Source of the DNA: Oribacterium sp. UBA6992
Lineage (GTDB): Bacteria; Bacillota; Clostridia; Lachnospirales; Lachnospiraceae
Assembly (NCBI GenBank): GCA_002449915.1
Contig: DJXY01000103.1
Coordinates: forward strand, 1-11,697
Direction: 5' to 3'
DNA length: 11,697 bases
The notes below the pieces were generated by a model, which had not been told where the DNA came from, did not search any database, and saw only the letters and a program-made list of their open reading frames with translations. Below are positions 1 to 7,727 of this stretch, piece by piece; position 1 is the stretch's first letter; every line of letters starts with the position of its first letter. Position numbers and translations under genes: made by a program.

Positions 1-1182
1 ACCGCCGATGATGCCGATGGTCTGACCGGGCATTGCCCTGAAATTAATGTCCGTCACAGCATCCGCGCCGGAGCCCTTGTAGGAAAGTCCGACATGCTGC
101 ATCTCCACCGCCGGAACCCGGTTTGCTGAAGCTGTAGCTGTACTCTCCGACCGGGAAGGCGAGGATGCAGAAGCAGCGGCATTCGCATCTGAAGCAATAG
201 CGGAGTCCTCTAATTTGGCGGCTGCCGGATACGCCATACCGGGCTGTACATCCAGGATGGAGCTGACACGGTTGGCGCAGGCAATGGACTTGTTGATGGT
301 GATGATCAGAGATGCAAGCTTGATCAGCTCTACAATAATCTGTGCCATGTAGTTATACAGTGCCACCACATCGCCCTGTGCAAGGTTTCCGGTGTTTACG
401 CGGACACCGCCCTGCCAGATCAGGAGGATCGTGGCGAAGTTAATGAGGACATAGGTCAGCGGATTCATGAGCGCCGAGAGCTTACCGACAAACTCATTGA
501 CGCGCGTAAGCGTATCGTTTTGACCATCAAACTCCTGGATGGACTCCGCTTCTTTACAGAAGGCACGTACCACACGAACTCCGGTGAGATTTTCACGGGT
601 AAGCCTCAGCAATCCATCCAGCTCGGTTTGTACCTTTTTAAAAAGGGGAATGCTGGCAGCCATGATGCCAAATACAACGATACTCAATAGCGGAATCGCA
701 ACGACAAAGATCAGTGCGCAGCGGACATCAATGGTAAATGCCATGATCATAGAGCCGAATACGATAAAGGGGCTCCGGAGCATAAGCCGCAGCGTCATGT
801 TGATACCGGTCTGGACCTGATTGACATCGCTGGTAATCCTCGTAATCAGTGTATCCGTGCCCAGGACATCCAGCTCCTGATACGACAGACTTTGTATATG
901 ATCAAACAGAGCCTGACGGAGATCGGTTGCTGCTCCGACGCTTGCGGTTGCCGCAAACCACTGTGCTGTGAATGAAAACAGCATGCCTAGCACCGCAAGC
1001 AGGAGCAATATGCCAAAGCAGCGAAGCACATAGGCAAAATTCTGCTGCGCGATACCGCGGTTGATGATTGCCGCCACGGTGATCGGTACCAGCAGATCCA
1101 TCAGGGCTTCCAGCAATTTAAAAGCCGGCGCGAGGATGGATTCTCTTTTGTAATGTTTCAGATAATCCCAAAGCTTATCCAT
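1..1182 (-). CDS. ABC exporter, membrane domain plus start of ATPase domain (partial, runs off left edge)
   Basis: Half-size ABC exporter of the ABCB/MdlB type, resembling Bacillus YfiB/YheI multidrug half-transporters. The reading frame is open from 1182 to the window edge, giving 394 residues. Residues 1-310 are a six-helix membrane domain with the expected hydrophobic segments and the typical stretch GTDTLITRITSDVNQVQTGI. The ATPase domain then begins, and the window ends in its Walker A (GIIGG at 390-394). ATG 1182 is chosen over the in-frame ATG at 1197 because GAGGA (1195-1191) lies 8 nt before it and nothing similar precedes 1197. Between the two domains, residues 320-354 are an unusual Ala/Ser-rich linker. 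Such half-transporters usually pair with a second subunit encoded just downstream, which would lie outside this window. It is divergent from the LysR gene at 1396, which may regulate it. The substrate is unknown. The family assignment is firm. Confidence 0.93.
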   Translation of the reverse strand, partial: MDKLWDYLKHYKRESILAPAFKLLEALMDLLVPITVAAIINRGIAQQNFAYVLRCFGILLLLAVLGMLFSFTAQWFAATASVGAATDLRQALFDHIQSLSYQELDVLGTDTLITRITSDVNQVQTGINMTLRLMLRSPFIVFGSMIMAFTIDVRCALIFVVAIPLLSIVVFGIMAASIPLFKKVQTELDGLLRLTRENLTGVRVVRAFCKEAESIQEFDGQNDTLTRVNEFVGKLSALMNPLTYVLINFATILLIWQGGVRVNTGNLAQGDVVALYNYMAQIIVELIKLASLIITINKSIACANRVSSILDVQPGMAYPAAAKLEDSAIASDANAAASASSPSRSESTATASANRVPAVEMQHVGLSYKGSGADAVTDINFRAMPGQTIGIIGG

Positions 1183-1190
1183 AATGTGAT

Positions 1191-1195
1191 TCCTC
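1191..1195 (-). promoter_or_regulatory. Ribosome binding site of the ABC exporter
   Basis: On the minus strand GAGGA is followed by 8 nt and then ATG at 1182. It overlaps the alternative in-frame ATG at 1197, so it decides the start in favour of 1182. Confidence 0.7.
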
Positions 1196-1244
1196 ATTTA
1201 CATATAGCGTTTTTATTGATTTACGATTGCAAGCATAACACGGC

Positions 1245-1296
1245 AAATATATATTAGACATATATATTTTAAAACAAACTATATCGATTAGATATA
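1245..1296. promoter_or_regulatory. Two inverted repeats in the divergent ABC/LysR promoter region, probable operators
   Basis: The first is a perfect 10-bp inverted repeat: AAATATATAT (1245-1254), 5-nt spacer TAGAC, ATATATATTT (1260-1269). The second is a perfect 6-bp repeat: TATATC (1280-1285), 5-nt spacer GATTA, GATATA (1291-1296). Both have 5-nt spacers and their centres are 31 bp apart, close to three helical turns. LysR-type proteins commonly bind a recognition site and an activation site spaced in this way between themselves and a divergent target. Binding by the adjacent LysR protein is inference. The extreme AT content makes chance palindromes more likely than usual. Possible minus-strand promoter elements for the exporter (TAATAT complement near 1250) overlap the first repeat. 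Confidence 0.5.
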
Positions 1297-1325
1297 TATA
1301 GGCACGATATATTAGGCTACGATAG

Positions 1326-1354
1326 TTACATCGATCATTTAGACTGGATAAGAT
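1326..1354 (+). promoter_or_regulatory. Weak candidate promoter of the LysR gene
   Basis: TTACAT (1326-1331), 17-nt spacer, TAAGAT (1349-1354), with the LysR start 42 nt further on. The -10 is reasonable but the -35 is poor, which would fit a promoter that depends on or is repressed by a bound regulator. Low certainty. Confidence 0.25.
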
Positions 1355-1395
1355 AAGAAAGAGATGCCGCCTGCGAAACAGAAAGGATTTTATTT

Positions 1396-2271
1396 ATGAA
1401 TATGGAGCAACTGATCTATTTTACGGCAGTCGTGGAGGAGGGAACCATATCCGGCGCTGCCCGGCGACTGAACATGTCCCAGCCTCCGGTATCGCTGCAG
1501 CTTAAAAATCTGGAGGCGGAATGCGGCGTTACGTTGTTTATCCGTGGCGCCCGGCAGATCCGTCTCACCGAGGCAGGACAGACACTGTATGACTATGCGG
1601 TAAAAATTCTGGATCTGAAGCATTCGGCGGAGGACGATCTCCGCTCCTTAAAGTCCGGCAAAAAAGGAAGTCTCAGGATCGGGATTGTCTCCTCGGGACT
1701 TTGTGAAGAGTTCTTCCGCGGGATTCGTGATTTTACGCTCGGACATCCGGATGTGAATTTTAAAATCTTTGATGGAAACACCTACCAGCTCTTGGATATG
1801 CTGGAGCATCAGAAAATCGAGCTTGCTGTAATCCGGACACCATTTCTTGAGCATGGGCTGGATGTGATGGAGCTGCGCCGGGATCCGATTACAGCGGCGG
1901 GCTGCGAACAGCTCATGATCCGGCTTCCGGAGGGAGCGCTCCATCTCTCCGACCTCCGGAAGCAGCCACTCATTCTGTACCGCCGCTGGGAAAAAATCAT
2001 TCGTGAATGCGCGGAAAATGAAAAAGCCCGTCTTAATTATTATTGTGTCAACGATGATGCCCGCACCAGTATCCAGTGGGCGGAAACCGGGCTGGGCATC
2101 GCGCTTGTTCCGGCTTCGATTCTGCCGGTATCCCATGGACTTCTTGCCAGGGAACTGGAGGAAGCGCCCTTATGCAGTACCATCTGCCTTGTCCGGCGAC
2201 GGGATCATGAGCTCTCGGAAAGCGCACTTGCCATGTACCGGTGCTTTGAAAAAATCTATCGCAGGAAATAA
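1396..2271 (+). CDS. LysR-family transcriptional regulator
   Basis: DNA-binding transcription factor of 291 residues, the usual LysR length. Residues 3-60 form the winged helix-turn-helix: the helix SGAARRLNMS is followed by recognition helix QPPVSLQLKNLE (29-40) and the wing LFIRGARQIRLTEAG. A linker helix runs to about residue 85, then the periplasmic-binding-protein-like effector domain begins at GSLRIGIVSSG and ends at the C-terminus, with the conserved late motif ETGLGIALVPASI. The start ATG is preceded by AAAGGA (1382-1387) at 8-nt spacing; a second ATG at 1402 is less well placed. The gene is divergent from an ABC exporter across a 213-bp region carrying two inverted repeats. This is the classical LysR arrangement and suggests control of that exporter and of itself. 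The effector molecule cannot be read from the sequence. Confidence 0.95.
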   Translation: MNMEQLIYFTAVVEEGTISGAARRLNMSQPPVSLQLKNLEAECGVTLFIRGARQIRLTEAGQTLYDYAVKILDLKHSAEDDLRSLKSGKKGSLRIGIVSSGLCEEFFRGIRDFTLGHPDVNFKIFDGNTYQLLDMLEHQKIELAVIRTPFLEHGLDVMELRRDPITAAGCEQLMIRLPEGALHLSDLRKQPLILYRRWEKIIRECAENEKARLNYYCVNDDARTSIQWAETGLGIALVPASILPVSHGLLARELEEAPLCSTICLVRRRDHELSESALAMYRCFEKIYRRK

Positions 2272-2357
2272 TTCAACTGTTACAATACATGAACCTTTTA
2301 TAATACTTTTTCATCAGATAGTTTTTAATCACATCACCTTTTATACTGTGAATGCTT

Positions 2358-5300
2358 TTACCTCCGGTCCTCTCGTCTTCTCCGGTAGCTGTGCCCCTTA
2401 TCCTTATACATGCTGAGATCCGCTTTGGTCAGTAAGGCATCAAAATCCGTAACTTTACCGACGGTGCAGGCATAGCCGATTGCCATGCTGATGCCGTTGT
2501 TTTCGGCACTTTCACGCATGTGACGGATTAAAAGCTCGATGTCCTTTGCGTCCAGGCCTTCTGTTACCACAAGAAACTCATCGCCTCCTGTACGGAAAAC
2601 ATTTTTTAATCCTGCGCACTCTCCCAGGATTCTGGCCGTTTCGGAAATCAGGATATCACCGGCATGATGCCCCTTGGTATCATTTATGTCCTTTAAACCA
2701 TTGAGATCCACAGAAATCACGCCAATGACGCCGTCGCCCTGCCATGCTCGGATCCGTTTTTCAAGACCACGCCGGTTTCCAATATTGGTAAGCTGGTCCT
2801 TCATGCTCTGATCCTCCAGAAGCTGTAACGCATTCCTGTTTCGGATCAGGATCGCAAGGAAATCCGTGAGTGTGGACAGGAGTAGATTTGCCGCCTGGAC
2901 GGTATCCTCCGAGGGATTTATCACCATGGTAAATCCTTCACACCGGTTGGCAAGCATCAGCTGACCGGATGCAAAGCTTCTGACGCCATGCATGCGGAGT
3001 GAAAAATCCGGATGCTCCGACTGAAACGAAGCCATGTCGCTGATGATGACAACATGATGCAGGTTAAACGCATGATATAATGCGCGGAAGTTTGATTTCG
3101 GAATGCTCTGCAGTTCCTTCTTTAATGGCAGTACCCCTGACGCAGTCCATTCATAGCTTGCACTTACTGTGTTATCTTCCCGCTCTTCAAAAATCAAAAA
3201 GCGCTCCGGCCTTAGATTTCTGGCAATACAGTCCATGAACTTCTCAATACCGCGATTGGGATCATCCTCCCTGAGACCTAGCGAAATTGCCTCATTTGCA
3301 CGCAGCTCCTGATAAATCAGTTCATGATCTTTAGCTAGTGTACTGGCATACTCTGTCATGTTTGTAGCATGTGTGAAGCGCAGCACACGATTTTCCCATG
3401 GGATCAGAAACGAGCGGATCAGCATCCTATCATTGCTTTTATGGCATAAGTGTTCAGTCGCAAAGATATTGTCATTCCGGAGCTGGAGGTTTGGGCAGTC
3501 TGCACAAGGCGCATGGAACCCCTCCAGCACTTCATAACAGAGCTTTCCCTTGATATCTTCCTCCGGCTTCAGCCCCACATCTTTACGTGCGCTTTGGTTC
3601 AGATAAACGAGCTCATAGGTTTTGGGGTCACTGATTACGATACGATCCGATGCACGATCCAGCGCATCGCGGCGGATCACAACACGGTCTCCTATATAAG
3701 GACGCTCTCCGTATACATGCTTCTCGGCATTGCTCAAGCGACGGATCAGAAGCTGTAAAAGCTCGTCAAAGCTGTTTACCTCAGAACCGTATGTGATTGC
3801 ATATGTGCATCTCGGCATCGTACGCAGCCCCATGTTCCGCCAGAGGAGCGGCAGCGTTTCAGAGACTTGCTCCAGCCTATCTGCAATATCATCTGTATTG
3901 TTTCTATGCTTAAAGCAAAGGAAGCAGCAGAGACCTATACGTGCTATGGTCCATCCGGGAATCAATGCCTCGCATAGAGATGCAATAATTTCTTTCAATA
4001 TATGATCTGCTGTTTCAGGATTATCCCGTAAAACCTCGGCATAGCTTGTAATGTCGATCAGCACTCCTGTGTAGTCGATTTTTTTTGCCCGATATTGATC
4101 TGCATAGACAAGCCCTGTTTCAATTGCGCCACGGAAGCTGAGCAGCCCGGTTTCGGGATCGGAAAGACCAAGTCTTAAATCATCCTGCGCCGTGGTATTT
4201 TTAGCACCGACCATACCCATGATTCCGGCGATTCCTTTTTCATGGTACCAGGGTGCCCATGTGACAGAGAGCTCCCTGATTTTACCGACATTCAGAACCA
4301 GCTCTGTTGTCGTAAACGTATCCTTACCCTGCTCCAGCAGCTGACGCTCGACCTCGGAAGGCACAGAGGGATCGACATGCCAGCCAAGCTCCGTTTCGGT
4401 TTTGCCAAGGATTTCTGTTCCGTTTGTAAATCCACCTTCCATAATATATTTCCTGCTGGCACCAAGGATTCTGCCGCTTCTACGCTTCCAGATAAAAGCG
4501 TATGGACCATATTCTTTGAGGGTATGAAAAAGATTGCTCTCCTCAGAGATACCCGACGCACAGCTGCAGGTTGTAATACCAAACGAGCGGCAGAAATCCG
4601 GAAGCAGCGTTTCACGGTCACGCTTCTGCTCCCAGATGTCCTCTCGTTCACAAAGCAGGATATTTTTATGGAGACTTTTATAAATGATCATTGCTTCAAA
4701 AACTGTCCAGCGGTAGCTTCCGTCATTTTTACGTATGCGCACAAGCTCGATCTGGGTATTGCCACTATCCTGCAGCACTTTTTCCTCAAGCTTCTCCGGA
4801 CGGATAAAGTTGATGAACCTCTCCCGGTCCTCCGGATATACCAGATGATCGGCAAAGGATATAAAGTAGGTCATAATAGACGGATCAACATGCTCCGTAG
4901 CTATCTCGTGGTGGTTGGACTGCAGAACCCGCACCTCATTTTTACTCCGGTCAAGCAGATAAAAGCCTTCATACATATGGAAAATATTTCGTAATGCAGC
5001 ATCCATATTGCCGGCTTCCTGCAGATCGGCTTTTGTACTCATATTGTATAAATGCGCCTCTCCGACAAAGAGACGTTCGCTGCCGGCGATCCATCGGACA
5101 GTTATCTTCATATATTGACCATTATCAACATAAACGGTAGTTTCTGCATGATGCGATCGCTGTGTCTTTTTTAAAAGCTGTATAAAAATGCCTCTGAACG
5201 GATAATCCTTTGCAATCAGATTGGCATTGGCTTCCTTCAGATTCTGCGTGCCTGTACTTCTCAGCTCACGGATATAAGCATCATTTTCAATAAGCAGGGA

Positions 5301-7061
5301 AATATGCTTACCATCAAAGCGGAAAATTGCCGTCGGCAGATCTGACATGAGATTGACGCTTTCTGTAGCGTCCAGGAGGTGCGCTGATTCCAGATCCTCC
5401 GGCTGTATTCTGCTTTTCTGAAAATAGGTTGGGATATCCTCGTACATCATCGGCTGCCCGTAAATGTATCCCTGCATTCGTCCGCAGCCAATTTTTGTCA
5501 AAAACGCTACCTGTTCCTGGTTTTCCACTCCTTCTGCCAGTGTCTGAATGCCAAGCTCCTTGTCCATCATCACAATCGCAGAAATAATCTTACGGCTGCG
5601 TTCATCAAAATCCCTGAAAAATCCCATGTCGATTTTAATGACATCAAAATGAAAATTATGTAGAGAACGGAGTGACGAATATTCACTTCCGAAATCATCC
5701 ATCCAGACCTGAAAACCTGCCTTCTGCATTGCATAGATTTTGGACATCATGCTGAGCTGGTTTTTTGACATAACACGTTCAGTGATTTCAAAATTAAGCA
5801 GACTACGCGGTACCTGGTAACGATCAACCAGCTTCTCGATCGTACTGAGTGGATCGGAGATCTCAAAATCAAAGCCTGAGAGATTTATGGACACAGGAAA
5901 CAACGGCAGGAGATTTTGTATCCTGTCATGGCAGATCTGCATTACCCGTTCCAGTACATAGCGGTCCAGCAGGTTTATGAGCTGTGCCTCCTCCAGAACC
6001 GGTACAAAAATATCCGGCGCAATCATCCCAAGCTCCGGGTCTTCCCAACGAGCCAGTGCTTCAAAGCCCCAGAGATTTCCAGTGAGTGTCCGTAGAATCG
6101 GCTGATAATATACCTTGATATAGGATTTTTCCAGTGCCTCGTTAAAATTGCGGAGAATATAGGTTTTTCTGCGATTACTCTCCTCCATGGCTTTGGTAAA
6201 CACAGCCACAGAGCGGTTTCCATCGGATTTGATGCTGTCACAGGCGATCTTGGCAGCATCAAACGAGTGCCGGAAATTATTTAGAGAATCCTCTTCATGA
6301 GTCCGGTAAACGCCAGCCTTCAGGCGGATGCCTCCGTCATTAATATAGTGATTGACCTCATTGCATACGTCCTCAAGTTTACTTTCCAGCTGATGCTCCG
6401 GTAAAAGTGCCACAAAATGGTCCGCTGCCAGATGCCCAATCAGTGCGCCCGGAAAGTAAGCCTTGATGGTATTTGCGATTTTTTTGAGGCATTGATCGCC
6501 GAGGCGTGTACCGTGCATCCGGTTATATTCTTTAAATCTTGTGACATCAAAGCTCACCGGACAAAGTGCAGCTCGTGTATGATTCTCCTTATACTCCCGG
6601 GCTCGCTGCAGTGCTGCATCAAAAAATTTATGCATACCGGGCAGTCCTGTATTGCTGTCAGCTTCCTGATCCTCGGCGATCTGTTCCATGGAAAAGATCT
6701 GAATAACATAGACCATGCCGTATGCGGTCTGTTTTAGTGCTCCGATTCCCTCTGCCTGGCGGAATTGCCCATGCTTTGTCCGATAATGAAACGTGAAATG
6801 AAAATGCTCCGGATGAGATTTTGCCAGTTCATTTAGAGATCTGTAGCTGTCAGCATCCATCATATGCTGATAAGAAGCATCGCAGTACGTGAGAAACTCC
6901 TCCTCAGACTCGCATTCATAAAGCTCTGCTACTCTTTGATTGGCAAAAAGGATTGTTTCGTTAGGATCGGTCTTTATGAGACAGATCCCGCCGTTTAAAA
7001 GATCATAAAATTTATGGTATTGAGTCCGGATATTATCTTCCGACAATTTGGTGTCTTTCAT
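2358..7061 (-). CDS. Multi-domain cyclic-di-GMP phosphodiesterase/cyclase (PAS-GGDEF*-EAL-PAS3-GGDEF*-PAS-GAF-GGDEF)
   Basis: A 1567-residue protein with no signal peptide or membrane helix, so probably cytosolic. Domains in order: PAS about 14-125; degenerate GGDEF about 135-292 (AADHF at 212-216 instead of GGDEF); EAL about 298-548; PAS-like about 570-675, 690-810 and 845-955; degenerate GGDEF about 965-1118 (signature lost, IGLCCF at 1042-1047); Cys-containing PAS about 1125-1240; GAF-like about 1255-1410; intact GGDEF about 1413-1560. The EAL module keeps all expected metal and catalytic residues: E334 of EAL, N393, E425, D455, D456, K476, E510 and Q530. It should therefore hydrolyse c-di-GMP. 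Its loop reads DDFGSEYSS, with Glu where Gly is common. The last domain has VDLNGLKDIND and GGDEF (1492-1496) and should make c-di-GMP. It lacks the RxxD inhibitory site, since the corresponding residues are AGLK. A near-consensus promoter lies at 7108-7136; the ribosome binding site is weak (GGGG about 10 nt upstream). Domain types are firm; the borders of the central PAS domains are approximate. Confidence 0.93.
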   Translation of the reverse strand: MKDTKLSEDNIRTQYHKFYDLLNGGICLIKTDPNETILFANQRVAELYECESEEEFLTYCDASYQHMMDADSYRSLNELAKSHPEHFHFTFHYRTKHGQFRQAEGIGALKQTAYGMVYVIQIFSMEQIAEDQEADSNTGLPGMHKFFDAALQRAREYKENHTRAALCPVSFDVTRFKEYNRMHGTRLGDQCLKKIANTIKAYFPGALIGHLAADHFVALLPEHQLESKLEDVCNEVNHYINDGGIRLKAGVYRTHEEDSLNNFRHSFDAAKIACDSIKSDGNRSVAVFTKAMEESNRRKTYILRNFNEALEKSYIKVYYQPILRTLTGNLWGFEALARWEDPELGMIAPDIFVPVLEEAQLINLLDRYVLERVMQICHDRIQNLLPLFPVSINLSGFDFEISDPLSTIEKLVDRYQVPRSLLNFEITERVMSKNQLSMMSKIYAMQKAGFQVWMDDFGSEYSSLRSLHNFHFDVIKIDMGFFRDFDERSRKIISAIVMMDKELGIQTLAEGVENQEQVAFLTKIGCGRMQGYIYGQPMMYEDIPTYFQKSRIQPEDLESAHLLDATESVNLMSDLPTAIFRFDGKHISLLIENDAYIRELRSTGTQNLKEANANLIAKDYPFRGIFIQLLKKTQRSHHAETTVYVDNGQYMKITVRWIAGSERLFVGEAHLYNMSTKADLQEAGNMDAALRNIFHMYEGFYLLDRSKNEVRVLQSNHHEIATEHVDPSIMTYFISFADHLVYPEDRERFINFIRPEKLEEKVLQDSGNTQIELVRIRKNDGSYRWTVFEAMIIYKSLHKNILLCEREDIWEQKRDRETLLPDFCRSFGITTCSCASGISEESNLFHTLKEYGPYAFIWKRRSGRILGASRKYIMEGGFTNGTEILGKTETELGWHVDPSVPSEVERQLLEQGKDTFTTTELVLNVGKIRELSVTWAPWYHEKGIAGIMGMVGAKNTTAQDDLRLGLSDPETGLLSFRGAIETGLVYADQYRAKKIDYTGVLIDITSYAEVLRDNPETADHILKEIIASLCEALIPGWTIARIGLCCFLCFKHRNNTDDIADRLEQVSETLPLLWRNMGLRTMPRCTYAITYGSEVNSFDELLQLLIRRLSNAEKHVYGERPYIGDRVVIRRDALDRASDRIVISDPKTYELVYLNQSARKDVGLKPEEDIKGKLCYEVLEGFHAPCADCPNLQLRNDNIFATEHLCHKSNDRMLIRSFLIPWENRVLRFTHATNMTEYASTLAKDHELIYQELRANEAISLGLREDDPNRGIEKFMDCIARNLRPERFLIFEEREDNTVSASYEWTASGVLPLKKELQSIPKSNFRALYHAFNLHHVVIISDMASFQSEHPDFSLRMHGVRSFASGQLMLANRCEGFTMVINPSEDTVQAANLLLSTLTDFLAILIRNRNALQLLEDQSMKDQLTNIGNRRGLEKRIRAWQGDGVIGVISVDLNGLKDINDTKGHHAGDILISETARILGECAGLKNVFRTGGDEFLVVTEGLDAKDIELLIRHMRESAENNGISMAIGYACTVGKVTDFDALLTKADLSMYKDKGHSYRRRREDRR

Positions 7062-7107
7062 ATGGTCAGAACCCCAGGCATAAAATTATTGAATTGCGTA
7101 TAAATTG

Positions 7108-7136
7108 ATTTTAAACCCGGGTTATATGCCTGTCAA
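7108..7136 (-). promoter_or_regulatory. Sigma-A-type promoter of the cyclic-di-GMP gene
   Basis: Minus-strand TTGACA (7136-7131, perfect -35), a 17-nt spacer and TAAAAT (7113-7108, five of six). Transcription would start near 7101, giving a leader of about 40 nt before ATG 7061. This is the best promoter match in the window and is well placed for the gene. Confidence 0.72.
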
Positions 7137-7291
7137 ACCATTCGGCTGAAAAACTTAAAGTCTGGGTGAAAATCAGTCGGGATACCGGAGGAGCCAGCAT
7201 TCGCAGGATGGAAATCATCAAAACGTAAAATGAATGGCTGAAATAGAAACTAAATTAAGCAGAAATTCCATCATAGTGTAATGCGCCATAG
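7137..7291. other. Non-coding stretch between divergent genes, no recognised element
   Basis: No gene with a plausible start and ribosome binding site is visible on either strand. The stretch has two copies of GGCTGAAA (7144-7151 and 7236-7243) with a related GGGTGAAA (7165-7172 region). It also has a direct repeat CATAGTGT (7272-7279 and 7287-7294) just before the next gene's promoter. An open but unstarted frame between the stop at 7167 and the stop at 7237 could be a gene remnant. I cannot assign a function. Confidence 0.4.
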
Positions 7292-7300
7292 TGTGATAAT
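7292..7300 (+). promoter_or_regulatory. Candidate extended -10 promoter for the small gene at 7353
   Basis: TGT followed by GATAAT forms an extended -10 element (TGn plus five of six bases). No good -35 is present at 16-18 nt upstream, which extended -10 promoters can tolerate. The start of transcription would fall near 7307. That is downstream of the in-frame ATG at 7281 and supports the later TTG start. The overlapping direct repeat CATAGTGT (7272 and 7287) could be a regulator site. Confidence 0.35.
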
Positions 7301-7352
7301 ATTAAACATACGTGTCCATAGGCACACTGTTCGGCGAAAGGTAGGGGGAGCT

Positions 7353-7691
7353 TTGTTAGAGGATCGAGTATATCTTAATATTGACCGGGTCATCTCGCCA
7401 CAGGCCTATACACTCCTTGGAAAAATCATGGATAATACGCTGCGCGGCTCAAGCCCCATAATGGTCATCAAAGGGCGGAATTTAAAGCTTACAAGCCAGA
7501 CCCTGTTTGAGCTTCAGCGGGCAGTGAGCTTCTCGTATAAGGATCCGGTCAGCAAGATCTCCTTCACATATCCGCTCGTCAAGGATTTCACGGTCAAGGT
7601 GAATCCTTCCGGCGAGCCGGTGGCAATCCAGGTACGTCTGGTGAAGGAATTGCCGGAGCTTGCGGCTGCCATGCTAAGAGGCGGTAACTGA
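7353..7691 (+). CDS. Small protein of unknown function, 112 residues
   Basis: I do not recognise the family. From a TTG start the product is a soluble, mixed alpha/beta-looking protein with no membrane helix, signal peptide, cysteine cluster or helix-turn-helix. It carries YLNIDRVISPQAYTLLGKIM near the N-terminus and strand-like stretches SPIMVIKGRNLKLT, KISFTYPLVKDFTVKV and PVAIQVRLVKEL. The open frame reaches back to ATG 7281, but those 24 residues are Arg/His-rich and unlike a natural N-terminus. No ribosome binding site precedes 7281, and the promoter candidate overlaps it. TTG 7353 follows AGGGGGAG (7343-7350); the spacing is short, so the exact start is uncertain. The gene is divergent from the cyclic-di-GMP gene and 132 bp ahead of the MATE gene on the same strand, so it could be co-transcribed with that exporter. 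I looked for the PilZ c-di-GMP receptor motifs and did not find them. Confidence 0.6.
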   Translation: MLEDRVYLNIDRVISPQAYTLLGKIMDNTLRGSSPIMVIKGRNLKLTSQTLFELQRAVSFSYKDPVSKISFTYPLVKDFTVKVNPSGEPVAIQVRLVKELPELAAAMLRGGN

Positions 7692-7727
7692 GAAGCCCGG
7701 ATAAGAACATATTATGTCTGTCGCCAT

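Noticed and set aside
1648..2136. 162-codon open frame on the minus strand
   Set aside because: It is antisense to the LysR effector domain and has no protein-like features.
2272..2357. Terminator between the convergent LysR and cyclic-di-GMP genes
   Set aside because: The 86-bp gap is AT-rich with short T-runs, but the only stem I found (TCAC/GTGA with a bulge) is too weak and not followed by a T-tract.
4242..4994. 250-codon open frame on the plus strand
   Set aside because: It is antisense to the central PAS region of the cyclic-di-GMP gene and shows no recognisable domain or start signal.
7175..7190. AGTCGGGATACCGG, similar to the B12 box of cobalamin riboswitches
   Set aside because: The remaining conserved core (the GCCACTG region and correctly spaced GGTGAAA elements) is missing, and the distance to the next gene does not fit.
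7141..7280. Possible c-di-GMP-I riboswitch near the c-di-GMP gene
   Set aside because: Neither strand contains the conserved GCAAA/GACGCAAAGCC and GGTAGC core elements.
7281..7352. ATG 7281 as start of the small gene
   Set aside because: It has no ribosome binding site, lies upstream of or within the promoter candidate, and gives an unnatural Arg/His-rich N-terminus; kept only as an alternative.
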